The notes under the pieces were generated by a model that did no database searches, was not told the origin of the DNA, and saw only the letters and a program-made list of their open reading frames with translations. Below, in pieces: positions 34,002 through 42,343 of a DNA stretch of 64,000 nt. Where the stretch lies: positions 682,001 to 746,000 of the forward strand of contig NZ_JAGGLV010000001.1 in the NCBI RefSeq assembly GCF_017874735.1. The letters are read 5' to 3'. Made by a program: the position numbers and the translations under genes. Source of the stretch: Paenibacillus silagei (GTDB lineage: Bacteria; Bacillota; Bacilli; Paenibacillales; Paenibacillaceae). Position 1 is the first letter of the stretch; the number at the start of each line of letters is the position of its first letter.

Positions 34002-34194
34002 CACAGTATTCACCTCTCCATGTCCAAAGTGTTGACAAGTTTCTTATACAGGTCTAGCCCGTTATCACATGAAATTAGCTCATATTATGAGAAATCACAA
34101 GCAATACAAGACAGCGTTCTTTCTTTGCCATTCAGCCCTAATATCGATGATTCGTGCGTTGTACATCTATGAGCATAAGACAGATTTCAACTAG

Positions 34195-34398
34195 GAGATA
34201 TCATTAAATGATCTATTACTCCTGATACATACCGACTATCACCCTGGGCTTGAGATTGTGGTGTTTGTGGGTGAATTGAATTATCTCGTTAATGGGGAGG
34301 GGAAGGAGTTAGAGATGATAACGGACGAGGATATGAAGAGAGTGATGAGACGTGCGGGTGAGGTTTTGGAGGAGTTGTGTTGGAGGATGGGGATGTAG
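34195..34398 (+). pseudogene. Orphan C-terminal coding remnant
   Basis: One plus-strand frame reads from about 34195 to the TAG at 34396 as LLLLIHTDYHPGLEIVVF, then VGELNYLVNGEGKELEMI and an acidic/basic helix ending ELCWRMGM. Composition is protein-like, but there is no start codon with a ribosome binding site and a stop lies just upstream at about 34190. I do not recognise the family. It lies between a regulator and site C and is probably the tail of a lost gene. Confidence 0.35.
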
Positions 34399-34478
34399 AG
34401 AAAAGCATCAATTTGATGCGCTTGGGAGCGAGGAAATTACTTTTTGGCGCTGGTGTGAATTACTTTCCATAATCAAGA

Positions 34479-34507
34479 AGAGTCAGACCCGTTATATATC
34501 TGACTCT
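34479..34507. terminator. Hairpin near site C
   Basis: Perfect 9-bp stem AGAGTCAGA (34479-34487) with TCTGACTCT (34499-34507), 11-base loop. It lies 18 bases from site C and could insulate the cassette boundary. No long T run follows. Confidence 0.5.
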
Positions 34508-34524
34508 AACTTTCCGTTTAGTAC

Positions 34525-34541
34525 TACTTATGATACGGTTC
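34525..34541 (-). other. rlmH-type attachment site-like sequence (site C)
   Basis: TACTTATGATACGGTTC matches 16 of 17 bases of the rlmH core at 45150-45166. On the minus strand it reads Gly-Glu-Pro-Tyr-His-Lys-stop, exactly the end of RlmH, but with no rlmH gene behind it. Next to it, TACGGTGAACCGTA (34534-34547, minus strand) is a small palindrome. It is the best candidate for the outer end of the recombinase-bearing cassette. Confidence 0.7.
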
Positions 34542-34688
34542 ACCGTAACATTTATATAGCGAAATTTTAAGGGCACCTAATTGATTGACCTTATCCACTA
34601 GTCGCTATTAAAGCGTTGGTTCCCCCGGCCCTAATAAGATAGATCTCCTTTCTCATAGCTATAATGGCTCTTACCATGCATGACTTTT

Positions 34689-34718
34689 TTGACAAACAGC
34701 CATACTAACCTGTATAGA
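34689..34718 (+). promoter_or_regulatory. Promoter of the DUF1989 gene
   Basis: -35 TTGACA (34689-34694) and -10 TATAGA (34713-34718) with an 18-base spacer. GAGGAG at 34733-34738 supplies the ribosome binding site for the ATG at 34746. I looked for a guanidine riboswitch here and saw none. Confidence 0.6.
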
Positions 34719-34745
34719 CTATGAATATCCAAGAGGAGATTACTG

Positions 34746-35336
34746 ATGACTGAACAACAATGGCTGATACCAGCAACGCAGAGATTGGGCTTCAAGTTGA
34801 ACAAAGGGCAGATCGTCCGAGTGACCGATGTGGAGGGAGAGCAGGTTGCTGATTTTACTGCCTATAATGCCTCTCGCCCCAATGAGCGGATAGATCCCGG
34901 CGTAACGATAGATGCTCTCGGTAAGATAAATGTACTGCCAGGAGACATACTCTATTCCAATCAATATAGACCCTTACTTACAATTATGAAGGACTCCGTG
35001 GGCCGCCATGATTTCATTAATTCTGCCTGCCGTCCCGAGATGTATGAGGTGTTATATAACAAAAAAGATCACGCCAGCTGCTACAACAACCTAAATGAAG
35101 CCCTGGAAGAGTTTGGTCTGCCCGCTCCCGATCAGCATTATCCATTTAATCTTTTTATGAATACCGTCATTGAGCCTTCTGGAAAAGTCAGCGTGGAGCG
35201 TCCGCTATCTAAAGCAGGTGATTACATTGAGTTGCGGGCTGAGATGAATCTTATTATTGCTATATCTGCTTGCCCCTGCTCCGAAAGTGCTTGCAACGGT
35301 TACAAATGTACACCCATTGCGGTGAAGATCCTTTAG
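34746..35336 (+). CDS. DUF1989 / urea carboxylase-associated family protein
   Basis: 196-residue cytosolic protein of the DUF1989 family. Recognisable parts are LNKGQIVRVTDVEGEQVADFTAYNA near 18-42, DSVGRHDFINSACRPEMYE near 80-97, and the C-terminal metal-binding-like CPCSESACNGYKCTPI. Pairs of these proteins occur with guanidine/urea carboxylase and aminomethyl-transfer systems; recent work links relatives to carboxyguanidine deimination. Here it occurs alone next to a LysE-type exporter and an APC permease. The Cys-rich tail is intact, suggesting activity. It is probably the first gene after the cassette boundary, with its own promoter. Confidence 0.85.
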   Translation: MTEQQWLIPATQRLGFKLNKGQIVRVTDVEGEQVADFTAYNASRPNERIDPGVTIDALGKINVLPGDILYSNQYRPLLTIMKDSVGRHDFINSACRPEMYEVLYNKKDHASCYNNLNEALEEFGLPAPDQHYPFNLFMNTVIEPSGKVSVERPLSKAGDYIELRAEMNLIIAISACPCSESACNGYKCTPIAVKIL

Positions 35337-35421
35337 AATCCATTAAGCTCGTCTTCTATCTGGCCCACTTTTTGAATAGAATGACTTGTACAAGATACTT
35401 CTCATTCAAGGAGCGATGTCC

Positions 35422-36048
35422 ATGAATAGCTTTTTAACCTATATAGTGCTAGGGATTTCTTTATCTGCACCTATGGGCCCCATCAATGTAGCCCAGCTCG
35501 ACCGGGGAGCACGGATGGGATTCTTGCAATCCTGGATGATCGGATTGGGCGCCATGTGTGCAGATTTAGTATACATGCTGCTCATCTACTTTGGGCTAGC
35601 TCACTTCCTTAATACCCCATTCATGAAAACCTTTCTGTGGACTTTCGGCAGCTTTGTTCTTCTATATACCGGAATTGACACCTTAAAAAACACGAATACC
35701 GCTTCCCAAACCGCCTCGCGCGGTGAACAGACAAGCATCAGCGCCTTTCATTCTGGATTTCTGATGGCACTGATGAACCCCCTCAGCATTTTGTTCTGGT
35801 TAGGTATTTACGGCTCAATTCTGGCCAAAAGCATGGAGAATCAACAGTTCGATCAAGTGCTGTGGAATAGCATTGGTATTTTTGTTGGCATCTTATTCTG
35901 GGATCTGGTAATGGCAATGATATCCAGCTTATTCCATCAGTTTACCAGCCCTGCTATACTTCGATTCATTTCCCTTGCGGCTGGCATTTGCTTGCTTAGC
36001 TTTGGTCTGTATTTCGGATATCAGGCAATTATACAGTTGTTCGCCTAA
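35422..36048 (+). CDS. LysE/RhtB-type amino acid exporter
   Basis: 208-residue inner membrane exporter with six hydrophobic segments. The N-terminal motif SLSAPMGPINVAQLDRGARMGFLQSWMIGLGAMCADLVYMLLIYFG is the LysE family signature. The central ALMNPLSILFWLGIYG and a C-terminal GICLLSFGLYFGYQ follow. It exports basic or other amino acids or small amines. The ATG at 35422 lies eight bases after AAGGAG; nearer upstream starts are too close to that site. It follows the DUF1989 gene by 85 bases on the same strand and may export a product or toxic substrate of that enzyme; this link is inferred. Confidence 0.88.
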   Translation: MNSFLTYIVLGISLSAPMGPINVAQLDRGARMGFLQSWMIGLGAMCADLVYMLLIYFGLAHFLNTPFMKTFLWTFGSFVLLYTGIDTLKNTNTASQTASRGEQTSISAFHSGFLMALMNPLSILFWLGIYGSILAKSMENQQFDQVLWNSIGIFVGILFWDLVMAMISSLFHQFTSPAILRFISLAAGICLLSFGLYFGYQAIIQLFA

Positions 36049-36140
36049 TAAGTTCACCTGGCAAGAGTGTTTCTGTGCTTTCACCCATCCCCCTTCTAGC
36101 GCATAGGATGTTTTGTGCTTAACGAGGAGGGTGTTTTAGG

Positions 36141-36914
36141 ATGGTCTATTTGAACACAAAGCAATGGCTGGATGAACATATGTCCGAGATACCGGACTGG
36201 CAACAGGATGCTTTTCGCCAATTTACAGCTATGATTGCAGATCCCGAAGGGAAATATCCCTGTATTCCGGGAAGGCAGGGGTTTTTGTCTAATCATTTAC
36301 GTTTTGGATTCGCAACTGATCCACGAAACGAAGCGTCAACTTTGGAAGTCGCCGATTTCCTCCGCCAATATGGCGAGTGCTCGCGGGATACCGGCAAATA
36401 TGCTTCACTTGTTCTCTTTTTCGAAACTCCGGAAGATTTAGCAGAGGGCCGCTCCATTGAGGACTATGAAGCTTTATTCTGGTCCGTCCTGAGCCGCGTC
36501 AGCGCGGTAGATACAGTACCTTGGCCGGATCAGATTTCTACAGACCCCTCGAACCCTTCCTGGGAGTTTTGCTTTGATGGGCAACCATATTTCGCCTTTT
36601 GTGCAACACCGGCACATCAGTTGCGGAGAAGCCGCCATACTCCTTATTTTGTAATTGCCTTTCAGCCTCGATGGGTATTCGAAGATATTAATGATTCTAC
36701 TGCATTTGGCCGCAATATGAAGAAGCTAATCCGAAAGAAGCTCGCCGACTACGATAGTATTCCCGCGCATCCTTCCCTTAAATGGTATGGGCAGGAGAAC
36801 AATTTGGAATGGAAGCAATATTTTCTACGCGATAACGAAAGTGCACCCTCTAAATGTCCCTTTACGTATATGAAGAACAAGTTCAAAGGACTAGGAACCA
36901 AATTCCACTCTTGA
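36141..36914 (+). CDS. YqcI/YcgG family protein
   Basis: 257-residue protein of the YqcI/YcgG family. Typical segments are FPCIPG-like KYPCIPGRQGF near 38-48, HLRFGFATDP, SLVLFFETP, and SWEFCFDGQPYFAFCATPAHQLRRSRHTPYFVIAFQPRWVF, ending KCPF. Biochemical function was long unknown; some relatives are heme-binding N-oxygenases acting on guanidino groups of amino acids, which may connect to the neighbouring DUF1989 and transport genes. The ATG at 36141 is preceded by GAGGAGGG. It lies on the same strand as the exporter with a 92-base gap. Family assignment is confident, role is not. Confidence 0.85.
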   Translation: MVYLNTKQWLDEHMSEIPDWQQDAFRQFTAMIADPEGKYPCIPGRQGFLSNHLRFGFATDPRNEASTLEVADFLRQYGECSRDTGKYASLVLFFETPEDLAEGRSIEDYEALFWSVLSRVSAVDTVPWPDQISTDPSNPSWEFCFDGQPYFAFCATPAHQLRRSRHTPYFVIAFQPRWVFEDINDSTAFGRNMKKLIRKKLADYDSIPAHPSLKWYGQENNLEWKQYFLRDNESAPSKCPFTYMKNKFKGLGTKFHS

Positions 36915-36918
36915 AAAT

Positions 36919-38229
36919 CTAAAAAAGCTGTCCGTGCTTCTTCCCGTGATGCTGCTTAAACCAAGTGATCAACATAATAATACCGACGAGCAGAAGGCTA
37001 GACCAGAAGCCGGGACGACCGCTTTTCTCTAAGAGTACACCTGCCACGGCAGCAATAATCAGCACCATAGCGATACTTGATCTGATCCATCCCCCCATCT
37101 TCGGCTTCAATAACTTAAGGTACGAAGCTAAAATGAATAGCCAAGTGTACAAAATAACTAATCCTGCCGCTGTGGTGATATGCTCGAATATTTGCTTCGG
37201 CAGCAGCACGCCTAGAACAATCGTCACGCACAGGCCCAGCGTATTAATGCCAAGTGCGTAGAGCGGCAGTTTTCTTTTCCCCTTAGTCACCGCCAGCCAG
37301 GAAGGAGCATCTTTATCCTCAGCCAAGGCTACCAGCATAGTTGAGACCGCGTACAATGATGCAACGAGGATTGAGAATCCGGCCACTATCATTACTCCAT
37401 TTAGCACATACACAAGGATGGGTATTCCCATCGCTACAAATGCAGCAATTATTGAGCTTTGGGCAGGAGTTACTTTCTCAGGACTGACGAATAGCAGCGC
37501 AAGCCCTATCGACAATACATATAGTATGGTCACCCCTAACAGCATAAATTTTCCTGCTTTTGGAGCTTCCTTCGGATTACGTAGATCCGCCGCCATAAAA
37601 CCCATCACCTCAATGCCTCCAAAAGCATAGAACGCATAGAGTAGCCCTTTCCAGGCCCCTATCCATCCTTTATTCAGCCATGCTTCCGGGCTGTAAATCG
37701 TAACCCAGTTTCCCTTCCCCCTCACAAGTGCGACCACGGCGACCCCTATGAACGTCAACACAGCCGCGATTTTGATCATGGCAAATAAATTTTCCGCTTT
37801 ATTAATCCCTCCGCTACCTAGAAGAATAACCAGCAGCCCCAGCACTGCATAGAATACGGTGAAAATCCAAAGTGGCCAACTGGGAAACCATAACCGCGAG
37901 AACAGTCCCAAGGCAGTCAATGAACTCCCGATTATTAGAATCTCTGAACACCAATAGATCCAGCCCATACTGAAGCCGGCCCAGCTACCAAAAGCATCTT
38001 TGGCATAACTGCGGAAAGATCCCTTTTGAGGATTCTGCATCGTCATTTGACCCAGGGCTTCATAAACGAATAAAGCTGCTATAGCGGCTAACACAAAAAT
38101 AACCAACACCAATAATCCGCTTTTTCGGATAGCGATGCTGGAACCAAGAAAGAAACCGGTGCCAATCGTGCAGCCAACACCAAATAAAGTTAACTGCCAC
38201 CAGGCTAATTTACCTGTTGGAGTACCCAA
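36919..38229 (-). CDS. APC superfamily amino acid permease
   Basis: 436-residue permease with 12 predicted hydrophobic segments. The first helix has the APC signature GVGCTIGTGFFLGSSIAI, and helix 6 region reads GLLYAFYAFGGIEVMGFMAADLRNPKEAPK, as in GABA/amino-acid permeases (GabP/YifK-like). It is convergent with the YqcI/YcgG gene, four bases between stops. With LysE, DUF1989 and YqcI/YcgG it suggests that this cassette handles uptake, modification and export of an amino acid or guanidino compound. Its start at 38229 (ATT/GTG-type start near GGGAGGGA) is slightly uncertain. Confidence 0.87.
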   Translation of the reverse strand: MGTPTGKLAWWQLTLFGVGCTIGTGFFLGSSIAIRKSGLLVLVIFVLAAIAALFVYEALGQMTMQNPQKGSFRSYAKDAFGSWAGFSMGWIYWCSEILIIGSSLTALGLFSRLWFPSWPLWIFTVFYAVLGLLVILLGSGGINKAENLFAMIKIAAVLTFIGVAVVALVRGKGNWVTIYSPEAWLNKGWIGAWKGLLYAFYAFGGIEVMGFMAADLRNPKEAPKAGKFMLLGVTILYVLSIGLALLFVSPEKVTPAQSSIIAAFVAMGIPILVYVLNGVMIVAGFSILVASLYAVSTMLVALAEDKDAPSWLAVTKGKRKLPLYALGINTLGLCVTIVLGVLLPKQIFEHITTAAGLVILYTWLFILASYLKLLKPKMGGWIRSSIAMVLIIAAVAGVLLEKSGRPGFWSSLLLVGIIMLITWFKQHHGKKHGQLF

Positions 38230-38536
38230 TTCTATAATCCCTCCCTCTGCTTCTGCTGTTACTATGTGCTCCGCAGTGTTATTCTATTCCGCAATATAAC
38301 GATGGGATAGTTTGTCTCGCAAATGATGGGTGCGACAGCCCAACTTGAAAGGGCACAAATCTCTCAGAACGTACAGCTCGGAATGCGTGAGCGTAACAAA
38401 CAGGGCAAATAGAATAGTAGAAACCAGGTCCTGCTTCTCCTCTCGACCCTATACCCCTGTCTAACTGCATTGCTAAGATTTTCAAAAACATATCATGATC
38501 TTGAATCCATATCTATCACTAGAGAGGGGCAAGATC

Positions 38537-38725
38537 ATGATCATCATTCAATCGCAGGAAGACCTGGCTAAGTTCAAACACCAATCGTTTCCTCAAATGC
38601 TGAAACGCTTTGTGTCTGACCTTTTGGAGGAGCTGCAGGCTGAGGCTGAGCCGGGTGAGGAGCTGGAGCATCTGCTCTCCCACCCGCTCATTTTCCTGCT
38701 ATCGCTGTTGAACAGGCATCCATGA
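38537..38725 (+). CDS. Small protein upstream of the serine recombinase
   Basis: 62-residue polypeptide starting MIIIQSQEDLAKFKHQSF and continuing with an acidic helix (LLEELQAEAEPGEELEHLL). The ATG at 38537 follows GAGAGGGG by seven bases, a strong initiation signal. It reads toward the recombinase remnant. I do not recognise a family; a small partner gene next to a phage or cassette recombinase could be a directionality or regulatory factor. A second 29-codon frame (38722-38811) overlaps its end and may be the start of another truncated gene. Confidence 0.5.
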   Translation: MIIIQSQEDLAKFKHQSFPQMLKRFVSDLLEELQAEAEPGEELEHLLSHPLIFLLSLLNRHP

Positions 38726-38917
38726 GTGTAGAGTACGTGGAACGCATTAATCTCAAAGGCCCTATTGCCTTTAGAGCCGGGGTTCTGTTGGACAACGACT
38801 GGCTTGCTTAGTACATCATCCCAGCAGCTTTGCTCGACGAGCACTCACTGTACTGGCTTACAGAACGCTGCGAAGGCGCTTAGACCGACTTTCCCGCAAG
38901 CTTGCCGATATCACTTT

Positions 38918-40280
38918 CCTCACAAAATCTTTAATCGCCATGACGTAATATTCCGCAGCGTGACCGAAAAAGAATTCGACATGTCAACCGCTTCCGGCAG
39001 AATGACGATGCATATGATGGGTTCCATTGCCGAGTACCAGCGGAGCATCATCGTTGAGAACGTCAAGATGGGAATGAAGCAGCGAGCGCGGGAAGGCAAG
39101 TGGAATGGCGGACAGGTGCTGGGCTACGATGGTGTGGAGATTGCCTCCAGCAAACAGGCAGAAATCGTACTCAAACCAAACTCCATGGAAGCCGAAGTTG
39201 TGCGCAAAATCTTTCAACTATACGCGGAGGGCCAGGGCCTGAGGAGCATTGCCAACCAAATGAACCGTGAGGGGCACCGGACCAAGCCGGGGAATTTCTT
39301 TAGCAGCGTAGCGATTAAGACCATCATCAACAATCCGGTCTACGTCGGGAAAATTCGCTATAACGTGCGGGAGGACTGGAGCGAGAAGCGGCGCAAGGGC
39401 ATTAACCCCAACCCGATGATCGAGGATGGTATCCATGAACCAATCATTTCTATGAAACTGTGGGATGTGGTGCAGGCACTTTTCCAGAAAAATTCCTTTT
39501 CCCCTCCCCGCACCTTTGACGGTACGTACCCACTGGTTGGCCTCATGCGCTGTCCCCAGTGCGGGGCCCACGCTAGGCGCACATCGCGTATGCGACACTC
39601 TGAAGGATGGGAGAAAGGTGGTGAGACGCTATTACGTCTGCACCGCCTTCCGAAACGGAGGCCGTCGGGTATGCAGTTCCAACTCCGTCAAGGCAGACGA
39701 CTTTTAGCAGTACGTGTTCGATCGCCTGGCCGAGGTCGTCCAGAGGCCGAAAATTGTGGAGGACGTTGTACGGAAGCTGAACAAAGATCGGACCATGAAC
39801 GTGGTTCCTTTACAAAAGGAACAGGAAGCAATTGACAAGGAAATCGCCGCCATTGATGCTCAGCGCAAGAAATACTTCAAACTTTTCGAAAGGGACGGTG
39901 TGGACGAGGGCCTGTTAATTGAGCAGTTAAGCGAGTTCAAGGAACAGAACGAACGCCTCCTCGAGCGTAAAACCGACGTAGAGCAGCGGCTCATGGAATG
40001 CGCCTCCGACCCGATTCCGGTGAAACAGGTGCAGCAACTGCTGCACCAATTGCACTCGCTGCTGCACTCCTCTCCTCCGGAAACGCAGAAGACCCTCTTC
40101 CAGAGCGTCATCAGGCAGATTCACTTCGGCGTCCCGAAGGACATGCGAAGCATTGAACTGGAGTTTAACCCGCAGGTGCAACAGCATTTTTTTGAACTGG
40201 CCCCTTCTGCCGAAACGGCGGAAGGGGCTTTTGCTGTGAATCGGCATAAGTCTTTAACTCAGTTCAATTTGGTTATATGA
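38918..40280 (+). pseudogene. Large serine recombinase remnant (Ccr/phage integrase type)
   Basis: The plus strand encodes the end of a resolvase domain (VIFRSVTEKEFDMSTASGRMTMHMMGSIAEYQRSII), a recombinase domain (LGYD ... EVVRKIFQLYAEGQGLRSIANQMNREGHRTK ... INNPVYVGKIRYN), and a zinc ribbon starting MRCPQCGAHARR. After a frameshift near 39600 it continues through VRRYYVC..., an in-frame TAG at 39705, and a coiled-coil region to 40280. The N-terminal ~100 residues with the catalytic Ser are missing. Three separate lesions make it a pseudogene. Domain order matches large serine recombinases that integrate SCC elements and phages. Confidence 0.85.
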
Positions 40281-40297
40281 TAATTGAATTTAGCATA

Positions 40298-40335
40298 GCG
40301 ACTTCCTGAGATTGTATATTCTCAGAAAGTCGCTC
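40298..40335. terminator. Hairpin after the recombinase remnant
   Basis: AGCGACTT (40298-40305) with AAGTCGCT (40328-40335), extended by CTGAG/CTCAG pairing inside. It lies 18 bases after the end of the recombinase frame. No strong T run, but the stem is stable. Confidence 0.6.
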
Positions 40336-40534
40336 TCTACAGAATTTTATGTCCTGTGACAAAAAAACCAAAGCTCAAAATTAAAAATCAATTGATACAG
40401 CTCAACTTATTGAAAAATTTCTTTGGCACATATTTTAAAAAGAATAATATTTTTATAAGGGCAGCGTGACAAAAAGTTTGTCAGCTGTTATATTGACTTC
40501 AACAGATACCTGAAATGTGATGGAGGGGCTATTC

Positions 40535-42148
40535 ATGAGCACATCTACTAAATGGGAAAATGTTATTAAGGAACTGTTTTCAACGAAAAATACTTTTTTT
40601 ACTGCAAGTGAACTAATCAACGTACTATCTGAAAAGTTAGAAATATCAAGAGAATACTCTAGGCAGATTATTAAAAGAGCTGTTAATAAAAAATTTATTA
40701 AAAACAGTCACCCATTTAAATTCAAAAATGGTCAGTATGTGTACATGGGAGTAACCGATACTCTGGACTTGAAGACTTTAATCAACATTTCTAAGCTTTA
40801 CAAACCCTCAATGTATCGTGTTTTGACTCTTTTATTTAAAGAAGATAAATTATTATCTTTCTATGAAGCACGAAAAGCTGCCGCTACACCAGTGGAGAAT
40901 ATTGATCGCTACAAACTCACACGCTTAGACGATGAAATTAAAGAATTAATACATCATGATTACATCTGCACTGTAAAAGATTCTGAAAAAAATATAATTT
41001 ATATTACCACTAAAGAAATGGAAGATAGCCCTTTATTGTCCACTATGATGAAAAATCACTATGAAAAAATGCGTCTTGATAGTATGTTTATCCCGGACAT
41101 TATTCGTTGGTTAAAAGAACACAACTTGATTGACTCGGATATGTTGTTGTATAGAAGAACAGATAATCCTTCCATCGGTGCTAAACACAATGACTTTCTA
41201 TGGGATTTTTACTCCTATACGAACACTACAGGATTCTCAATAAATACCGGAAAGAAGGACAAACAAACCCTGTTGGTTATGGATGTACTAGTACATCGTC
41301 CTTACTCTAAAGAAGACTTGGATGGCTTTTACAATAGAATACAATCTGTTAGACATAGCACTCATTCTGAAGCTAGGAAAGTTCTTCCTATTATTATTTT
41401 TAATGAAATACCGCAAGAAGTTAAAAAGGAAATTAGGAGGCTCCAAATATTGAATTTTTCCTTACCAAGTGTCTTCGGAATGAAAGTAAGTGAACTAATT
41501 CAGAGATTAACTGATATTCGAAAGGCATCTGCTGGAACATTTCATACTGAGGATCAATCCTCAGATATTATAGAGGATATAGAAAAAACACTTAAATTAA
41601 TGGATGAGTCTGGACAAATTGATAATTTACAGAATATAAAGGGTGCTCTTTTTGAGTCTTTGATGTATGTCGTTATTTCAAATATATTTCCTCACAACAG
41701 CAGACTTAATCACTCGAAAATGATTAAGCCTTATGAATATGATGTGATAGTCCAACGAGACGAAGAAGTAATTATAATTGAATTAAAAGGACTTAAAAAT
41801 TCAACTATTATTAACTTAGGTGATTATAAAACAAACGCTACCGTAAAGTGGTTCTTCGGTAACACACTTCCACATGCGAAGCGCGCATATACCATACCAA
41901 GCTCGCCGTTTGAATATAACAAGACCAAAATCAAAGCCTGTTATATAACTTCTGCAAATTTTTCAGAAGAAGCTCTGCACTGGCTTGAAGAGATTAATAA
42001 AAGCAAACTAAAACCTGAAACCCTCGACTGTTTCTACGATAGAAAAAGACTATTAAAATTAATAAAAACACATGAGAACCTAAGTAGTTTACGTAAATCA
42101 ACCGCCTTTATAGATATTTTAGAAAAGTTTTATCTGAAAGAACAATAG
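40535..42148 (+). CDS. Putative defence protein: winged helix plus PD-(D/E)xK nuclease domain
   Basis: 537 residues, unusually AT-rich against the rest of the window. Residues about 10-75 look like a winged helix (TASELINVLSEKLEISREYSRQIIKRAVNKKFIKN). The C-terminal part carries a restriction-endonuclease-like signature: Glu374 in GALFESL, Asp403 in YEYDVIVQRD, and Glu416-x-Lys418 in IIELKG, the order and spacing of a PD-(D/E)xK active site. The middle ~280 residues are unassigned. ATG 40535 has GGAGGGG eight bases upstream. It is convergent with the gene at 42344, sharing a strong terminator. Its place in a putative cassette supports a role in phage or plasmid defence; the system type is unknown. 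Confidence 0.6.
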   Translation: MSTSTKWENVIKELFSTKNTFFTASELINVLSEKLEISREYSRQIIKRAVNKKFIKNSHPFKFKNGQYVYMGVTDTLDLKTLINISKLYKPSMYRVLTLLFKEDKLLSFYEARKAAATPVENIDRYKLTRLDDEIKELIHHDYICTVKDSEKNIIYITTKEMEDSPLLSTMMKNHYEKMRLDSMFIPDIIRWLKEHNLIDSDMLLYRRTDNPSIGAKHNDFLWDFYSYTNTTGFSINTGKKDKQTLLVMDVLVHRPYSKEDLDGFYNRIQSVRHSTHSEARKVLPIIIFNEIPQEVKKEIRRLQILNFSLPSVFGMKVSELIQRLTDIRKASAGTFHTEDQSSDIIEDIEKTLKLMDESGQIDNLQNIKGALFESLMYVVISNIFPHNSRLNHSKMIKPYEYDVIVQRDEEVIIIELKGLKNSTIINLGDYKTNATVKWFFGNTLPHAKRAYTIPSSPFEYNKTKIKACYITSANFSEEALHWLEEINKSKLKPETLDCFYDRKRLLKLIKTHENLSSLRKSTAFIDILEKFYLKEQ

Positions 42149-42275
42149 GATGCTTAGAATTCCATATATCCCGCATTCCCGTAAGAATTATAACGCGGAG
42201 AGCTCGCTGATGTTCAAAAACCCAGTAATATCAAGGCTTTTTCACTCCTCGTTATAATTTATCCGGGAATCCAGG

Positions 42276-42325
42276 ATACAAATAAGGAACAGGCTCGTAT
42301 TAGTGAGCCTGTTCCTTATTTGTAT
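42276..42325. terminator. Very strong bidirectional terminator
   Basis: Perfect 21-bp stem (42276-42296 with 42305-42325) and 8-base loop, containing the core GGAACAGGCTC. It lies between the convergent nuclease-like and two-repeat genes and separates them cleanly. Confidence 0.9.
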
Positions 42326-42343
42326 ATCCTTTTGATTTATTTA

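Noticed and set aside
38230..38494. Riboswitch or T-box leader upstream of the APC permease
   Set aside because: Checked for guanidine, TPP, lysine and T-box consensus elements; no conserved core was found.
38918..40280. Functional integrase
   Set aside because: The catalytic Ser region is missing, with a frameshift and an in-frame stop.
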